From Bacillota bacterium (GTDB lineage: Bacteria; Bacillota; Clostridia; Christensenellales; Aristaeellaceae): a stretch of 8,277 bases of DNA. The DNA is taken from positions 1 through 8,277 of the forward strand of contig JAEWAH010000295.1 of the NCBI GenBank assembly GCA_023391725.1, in the 5' to 3' direction. This document shows positions 5,016-8,277 of the stretch, in pieces. Under the pieces are notes generated by a model, which saw only the letters and a list, made by a program, of their open reading frames with translations, was not told the DNA's origin and searched no databases. The translations under genes and the position numbers were made by a program. The stretch's first letter is position 1. Each line of letters starts with the position of its first letter.

Positions 5016-6062
5016 ATGAAGCCGATCTGCGCGGTGGAGCTGTTAATCGACAAGATCAAACGGGATTACAAGGATGATGTGGCCGCGGTGGTGATCATGG
5101 GCTCGACTATCTATGGAGAGTCCCACGCGCGCTCCGATATCGATATGTACTTTATCCCCAAGACGGATAGGGCCGATCAACTGCAATTTACCTTCATCAT
5201 CGATGGCATCGGCTTTGATTTCTGGGGCATCTCCTGGGAGCGCCTGGAGCGCTTTGCCAATTGGGATGAGCGGCTGATCGTATCCATCATTACGGAAGGC
5301 CGTGCATTGTGGTTTTCTTCGGAGGAAGACAAGGCGCACTTTGAGGCGATCAGGGAAAAGGCGCTGGACGTAAGCGACGTGAGCAAGTTTGTATGGAAGG
5401 CCGACGCAAAACTCGGCGAAGCCTACCGGGAACTGTATCAGCTTCAAAAGGTGCAAACGCTGTCCGAAGCCCGGATGTTGGCCATCGGGGTGATCTACAA
5501 GGTAACGGATGCACTGGCGCTTCTCAACCGCGTTTCCATAAAGCGAGGCCGGGGCAAACTGAAAGGCGAGATCCTCGCCATGCCCCTTGTTCCGGCGGAT
5601 TTTGAAAAGCTGTACGACACGGCGTTTGTGAGCAACGATATTGGTGAGATCAAGGCCGCCTATCAGGCACTTTTGGAGAACACCCAGGCGCTGATCTCCC
5701 GCGAATCGGCGAAGGCCGCGGGGGCGCCCGCGTTTTCCGAAGTGATGGAAGGGTTTTACGAAGAGCTGATCAACTTCTACAATAAGATTTACCACGCCGC
5801 CGAGATTGGCGACGCCGTGACGCCGTTGTTTGCCTGCGCGGAGATCGATCATGAGATAGAATGGGCGTTTAAGCGGGCGGGAGCTTCCCGGGACGTGCTG
5901 CCGGACATCGCGGGGGCGTATGATCCCAAAGATCTGTCTAAAATAGAGAAGGCCGCGCAGGAGCACCAGGCCGCCTTTGAGGCGCTGCTTGAGGAGAAAG
6001 CCGTGCCCGTGCGCAGGTTCCGGGATTATGAGGAACTGAAGGCGTATTTGGAAACGAGATAG
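5016..6062 (+). CDS. Nucleotidyltransferase-domain protein (polymerase-beta fold)
   Basis: A 348-residue protein. The N-terminal domain has the nucleotidyltransferase signature GS-x10-DxD (GSTIYGESHARSDIDMYF, G29, S30, D41, D43) and a plausible third acidic residue, D68, in IGFDFWG. These residues bind metal and NTP and transfer a nucleotidyl group. Residues about 105-348 are almost wholly helical, as in drug-modifying nucleotidyltransferases, but I cannot tell the acceptor (antibiotic, metabolite, protein or RNA). No HEPN-type R-x4-6-H motif is visible, so it is not an obvious MNT-HEPN toxin-antitoxin fusion and no small partner gene adjoins it. The start at 5016 is chosen because GGGAGGGG precedes it and the promoter -10 box ends at 4981; longer starts at 4890 or 4980 lie upstream of or within the promoter. 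It appears monocistronic. Confidence 0.82.
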   Translation: MKPICAVELLIDKIKRDYKDDVAAVVIMGSTIYGESHARSDIDMYFIPKTDRADQLQFTFIIDGIGFDFWGISWERLERFANWDERLIVSIITEGRALWFSSEEDKAHFEAIREKALDVSDVSKFVWKADAKLGEAYRELYQLQKVQTLSEARMLAIGVIYKVTDALALLNRVSIKRGRGKLKGEILAMPLVPADFEKLYDTAFVSNDIGEIKAAYQALLENTQALISRESAKAAGAPAFSEVMEGFYEELINFYNKIYHAAEIGDAVTPLFACAEIDHEIEWAFKRAGASRDVLPDIAGAYDPKDLSKIEKAAQEHQAAFEALLEEKAVPVRRFRDYEELKAYLETR

Positions 6063-6108
6063 GGGCGACGGGATGAGGGGAACGGTGCGTGTAGGGGGCG
6101 ATGCCCCT

Positions 6109-6152
6109 AATTCCCCTCCCGTGGAGGGGTGGCGCGAAGCGACGGGGTGGTT
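6109..6152 (+). repeat. Palindromic module A, copy 2
   Basis: A 44-base unit, AATTCCCCTCCCGTGGAGGG... to ...CGGGGTGGTT, matching 2835-2878 with only a few substitutions and two one-base indels. Its end GGGGTGGTTG (6144-6153) is also the left arm of a larger hairpin with CAACCACCCC (6195-6204), reinforced inside by CAGGGCG/CGCCCTG. Confidence 0.8.
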
Positions 6153-6212
6153 GCCTGCGGTCAGGGCGGTGCGCTGAGCTCCGCGCCCTGCGATCAACCA
6201 CCCCGGCCCTAC

Positions 6213-6269
6213 GGACCACCACCCGCCTTACGGACCACCACCCGCCTTACGGACCACCACCCGCCTTAC
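6213..6269 (+). repeat. Three perfect tandem copies of a 19-base unit
   Basis: The unit GGACCACCACCCGCCTTAC occurs at 6213-6231, 6232-6250 and 6251-6269 without a mismatch. It is flanked on both sides by diverged relatives of the form ACCACCCCGGCCCTRCGG (about 6198-6214 and 6272-6289). These belong to module A in inverted orientation, so the array seems to be an expansion of one end of that module. Confidence 0.9.
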
Positions 6270-6271
6270 GG

Positions 6272-6315
6272 ACCACCCCGGCCCTGCGGGGCCACCCCTC
6301 CACAGGAGGGGAATC
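6272..6315 (-). repeat. Palindromic module A, inverted copy
   Basis: Read on the minus strand it starts GATTCCCCTCCTGTGGAGGG and ends GGGCCGGGGTGGT, the same layout as copies 1 and 2. Paired with copy 2 it forms a large inverted repeat that encloses the tandem array. Confidence 0.8.
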
Positions 6316-6390
6316 GAGGGAGAAGCCGCCCCTAATTCCCCTCCCCTGGAGGGGAATCGAGGGGGAAGGTGCCGACGAAGGAGGCGGATG

Positions 6391-6655
6391 AGGGAGGCAT
6401 GCGAATGTTTGATCCTCATCAGTCGCCTGCGGGCGCCAGCAACCCCTTACGGGGAAGCCAAGAGAGCGCCCTTCCCCTGCGGCCCTTCGAACCATCCGCC
6501 ACTACGCCGGGCCGGTTTTTCGCAGTTCCGCCACGCCCCACGGCGTAAGGTTCACTGCGTTCGCCCTCTGGCGGCGCAAAGCTCAGGAACTCAAGGTAAA
6601 GTCCCCTACAACCTGACCACAACAACAAGCGCCATCTTATAACGGTGCGGAGGAT
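6391..6655. other. Intergenic stretch, probably non-coding, upstream of dapF
   Basis: Open frames exist on both strands (plus 6388-6642, minus 6419-6628), but neither has a ribosome site, a recognisable domain or a plausible composition. The sequence contains short palindromes (CCCCTTACGGGG around 6444-6455, CGCCCTCTGGCG around 6563-6574) and looks like another dispersed GC-rich repeat or decayed element. No convincing dapF promoter was found. That it is a repeat is inferred from its look, since no second copy lies in this window. Confidence 0.4.
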
Positions 6656-6660
6656 ATCTT

Positions 6661-7512
6661 ATGTCACGCTCGCTTTCCTTTTCCAAAATGCATGGGGCAG
6701 GCAACGATTTTGTGCTGCTTAACGGCTTCCATCAGGCGCTGCCAGTGCTATCCCCCCTGGCCCGTGCCATGTGCGACCGGCATTTTGGCATCGGCGCCGA
6801 TGGCTTGATGGCCGCGTCGCCCAGTAGCACATCCGACATCCGCATGGCCTATTACAACTCCGACGGGTCCGAAGGCGAGATGTGCGGCAACGGTATCCGC
6901 TGCTTTGCCAAGTTCGTGTACGAAAAGGGGCTCATGGCCAAGACCACCTTCACCGTGGAAACAAGGGCCGGCGAAAAGGAAGTCCGCCTGAAGCTGGACA
7001 GCGCAGGCGAGGTAGCTAGCGTATCGGTGGACATGGGCCGCCCTCTGTTTCCCCATGAACAGGTGCCCACGATCCTCAACGGCAGCCCGGCAGTGAAAGC
7101 GCCCATTACCGCCGGGGGCCGGACGGTATATGTCACCGCGCTGCGCATGGGCGTTCCCCATTGCGTGATCCTGGTGGATGATATGGACGCAACCGACGTG
7201 GACGGCCTGGGGAAGATCATCGAATCGCACCCGGCTTTCCCCGAAAAGGTCAACGTCAACTTCATGCAGGTGATCTCCCCCAAAGAGTTCATGATCAAGA
7301 CGTACGAGCGGGGCGCCGGGCATACTTTGGCCTGCGGCACGGGCTGCTGCTCCTGCGCGGCGGCAGGAAAGCTGATGGGGATATTGGATAGCGACGTCAC
7401 CGCCCGGGCGGAAGGCGGAACGCTTTTCATCCGGATAAATGACGCGTACGATATCACCATGGAAGGCCCCGCGGCATTCATCTGCGATGGCGTGTGGCCG
7501 GTGCGGGAATAA
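6661..7512 (+). CDS. dapF: Diaminopimelate epimerase
   Basis: A 283-residue protein, full length for DapF. It interconverts LL- and meso-diaminopimelate in the cytoplasm, feeding lysine and peptidoglycan synthesis, without a cofactor. The two catalytic cysteines are C75 in the first motif (NSDGSEGEMCGNGIRCFAKF) and C225 in the second (ERGAGHTLACGTGCCSCAAA). The N-terminal KMHGAGNDFV and the NVNFMQV segment are also characteristic. The start at 6661 has GGAGG seven bases upstream. No other dap gene adjoins it: it follows about 600 bases of non-coding repeats and is closed by a strong terminator, so it seems to be a single-gene unit. A run of cysteines after C225 (CGTGCCSC) is richer than usual but leaves the motif intact. 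The assignment is firm. Confidence 0.97.
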   Translation: MSRSLSFSKMHGAGNDFVLLNGFHQALPVLSPLARAMCDRHFGIGADGLMAASPSSTSDIRMAYYNSDGSEGEMCGNGIRCFAKFVYEKGLMAKTTFTVETRAGEKEVRLKLDSAGEVASVSVDMGRPLFPHEQVPTILNGSPAVKAPITAGGRTVYVTALRMGVPHCVILVDDMDATDVDGLGKIIESHPAFPEKVNVNFMQVISPKEFMIKTYERGAGHTLACGTGCCSCAAAGKLMGILDSDVTARAEGGTLFIRINDAYDITMEGPAAFICDGVWPVRE

Positions 7513-7523
7513 AGGTTACAAGC

Positions 7524-7564
7524 AAGAAAGGCGCGCCGCGAAAAGGCCTCGCCTTTCTTTTTTT
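7524..7564 (+). terminator. Intrinsic terminator of dapF
   Basis: AAGAAAGGCG (7524-7533) pairs with CGCCTTTCTT (7550-7559), with a 16-base loop that can pair further, followed by a seven-T run (7558-7564). It starts 12 bases after the dapF stop codon. Confidence 0.9.
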
Positions 7565-7606
7565 GACCACCCAAAAGGCAGAACTTCCCTCCATTTCCAT
7601 CGTCAG

Positions 7607-7635
7607 TTGAAATAAGTGCCACAATATGTTATATT
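7607..7635 (+). promoter_or_regulatory. Sigma-A promoter of the secreted protein gene
   Basis: TTGAAA (7607-7612), 17 bases, TATATT (7630-7635). Transcription would start near 7642, giving a leader of about 54 bases that includes a small GCGG/CCGC hairpin and ends at the GGGGAGGGG ribosome site. Confidence 0.75.
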
Positions 7636-7695
7636 TTTAGCAGACGGCGGATTTGCCGCGAACAAAAGATATGCCCATAGGAAGGGGAGGGGAAC

Positions 7696-8277
7696 ATGAT
7701 CCATCACAACATCAAGCGCTTTTCGGCAAGGCGCCTTATCACGATACTGGCGGCCATCTTCCTGACCCTCATGATCCCAGGGATCTGCGCGCTGGCGGAT
7801 GCGGCCACGCAGGAGAAGGCCCCGGCGGGGGATGCTGGATATGAGGCCGATCCCGAGACCGCGTACCGGCCCCTGATCGATATGTACAAGTCGTTTGAAA
7901 AAAGCGGCTTAACGGAATGTGACGAGTTCCTTTCCAATACGCTCCTGGCCCGCGCAAAGTTTGATCCGGACGTTTTGAGCGGGATGGATATGGACCTTGA
8001 CGGTCTCGTTTTGCAATTCGCCTTGCATGACGTAAACGGGGATGGGATGCCCGAGCTTCTTATCCGGGCCGTCGATACCGCCTCCGCTTCCACCATTCTT
8101 TCGGTCTATACCCTGAAGGAAGGCACTCCGGTATCCATTTTGCAAAAGGAGACCGGGCGGGAAGAGATCATCATCCGTGAGAGCGGCGTGATCGACCGCA
8201 GGTGGTCGCATATGGGCATAATAACTGACATGTACTATACCCTGGCCCCCGGCGCGGCCGAATTGACCCTGGAGAAC
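7696..8277 (+). CDS. Secreted protein with DxNxDG motif (partial, C-terminus beyond window edge)
   Basis: 194 residues are visible, with no stop before the right edge. The N-terminus is a clear signal peptide: basic KRFSARR (7-13), a hydrophobic core (LITILAAIFLTLMIPGICAL, 14-33), and a probable signal peptidase I site near ALADA (32-36). The one cysteine there (C31) is preceded by GI, a poor lipobox, so a lipoprotein is unlikely. The mature part has HDVNGDGMPELLI (111-123), a DxNxDGxxEL loop like calcium-binding or FG-GAP/VCBS-type repeats common in secreted Bacillota proteins. The same region continues into beta-rich sequence (TILSVYTLKEG). The start has GGGGAGGGG six bases upstream. The function is unknown. 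The promoter just upstream and the dapF terminator before it make this an independent unit. Confidence 0.8.
   Translation, partial: MIHHNIKRFSARRLITILAAIFLTLMIPGICALADAATQEKAPAGDAGYEADPETAYRPLIDMYKSFEKSGLTECDEFLSNTLLARAKFDPDVLSGMDMDLDGLVLQFALHDVNGDGMPELLIRAVDTASASTILSVYTLKEGTPVSILQKETGREEIIIRESGVIDRRWSHMGIITDMYYTLAPGAAELTLEN

Larger units (their letters stand above)
6063..6390. repeat. Gene-free repeat cluster: modules A and B plus tandem array
   Basis: Between the nucleotidyltransferase stop and about 6390 lie the 12-mer GGAACGGTGCGT (6079-6090), a half module B (6091-6107), module A (6109-6152), a tandem array (6213-6269), an inverted module A (6272-6315) and a further palindromic fragment (about 6334-6358, AATTCCCC...GGGGAAT). 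Long open frames across it on both strands consist of low-complexity Pro/Arg/Gly repeats and are not believable genes. Confidence 0.8.

Noticed and set aside
5043..6197. Minus-strand open frame of 384 codons opposite the nucleotidyltransferase
   Set aside because: Its composition is that of an antisense shadow (Gly, His, Arg, Leu rich), it starts within the repeat cluster, and the plus strand has promoter, ribosome site and a catalytic signature.
6213..6269. CRISPR-like array
   Set aside because: The 19-base repeats are directly adjacent, with no spacers, and no cas gene is present.
6101..6391. Open frames of 68-96 codons with TTxLTDHHPPYGP repeats
   Set aside because: They are translations of the 19-base tandem array and palindromes; they lack ribosome sites.
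6613..6643. Possible dapF promoter, CTGACC then TATAAC
   Set aside because: The spacer is 19 bases and the start of transcription would fall on the ribosome binding site.
6748..7622. Minus-strand open frames opposite dapF
   Set aside because: They are antisense shadows of a firmly identified dapF gene.

Overview
The window looks like a GC-rich member of the Bacillota, most likely a Clostridia-type anaerobe. The reasons are strong AGGAGG-like ribosome binding sites, consensus sigma-A promoters with 17-base spacers, a T-box leader, U-tract terminators, and GC-rich interspersed palindromes between genes. The organism call is inference; no rRNA or marker phylogeny is available here.

Layout, left to right. 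(1) 1-1030, minus strand: the N-terminal 343 residues of an AMP-forming acyl-CoA synthetase, cut by the window edge. It is preceded by a complete T-box leader (about 1059-1311) with terminator and sigma-A promoter. The specifier reads best as CUC (leucine). (2) 1428-2659: an apparently intact IS3-family insertion sequence, minus strand, with orfA, orfB, a -1 frameshift site and terminal inverted repeats. It sits about 80 bases upstream of the T-box promoter. (3) 2660-3021: no gene; a mosaic of GC-rich palindromic repeats. (4) 3022-3693, minus: a cyclase-family (kynurenine formamidase-like) metal hydrolase. (5) 3849-4815, minus: a two-gene operon of unknown function (a two-helix membrane protein with coiled coil and zinc ribbon, then a soluble unknown), with a perfect consensus promoter and two tandem terminators. 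(6) 5016-6062, plus: a stand-alone nucleotidyltransferase divergent from that operon, with its own promoter. (7) 6063-6660: no convincing gene; further copies of the same palindromic repeats, a 19-base tandem array and a second GC-rich stretch. (8) 6661-7512, plus: dapF, diaminopimelate epimerase (lysine and peptidoglycan precursor synthesis), closed by a strong terminator. (9) 7696 to the right edge, plus: the start of a secreted protein with a DxNxDG motif, behind its own promoter.

The genes look mostly like independent transcription units rather than one pathway. The most interesting item is the leucine-type T-box in front of an acyl-CoA ligase. Such leaders raise expression when tRNA-Leu is uncharged. 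A CoA ligase under that control could activate isovalerate (or a related branched acid) for leucine synthesis by reductive carboxylation, a route known physiologically in anaerobes. The substrate assignment is a hypothesis.
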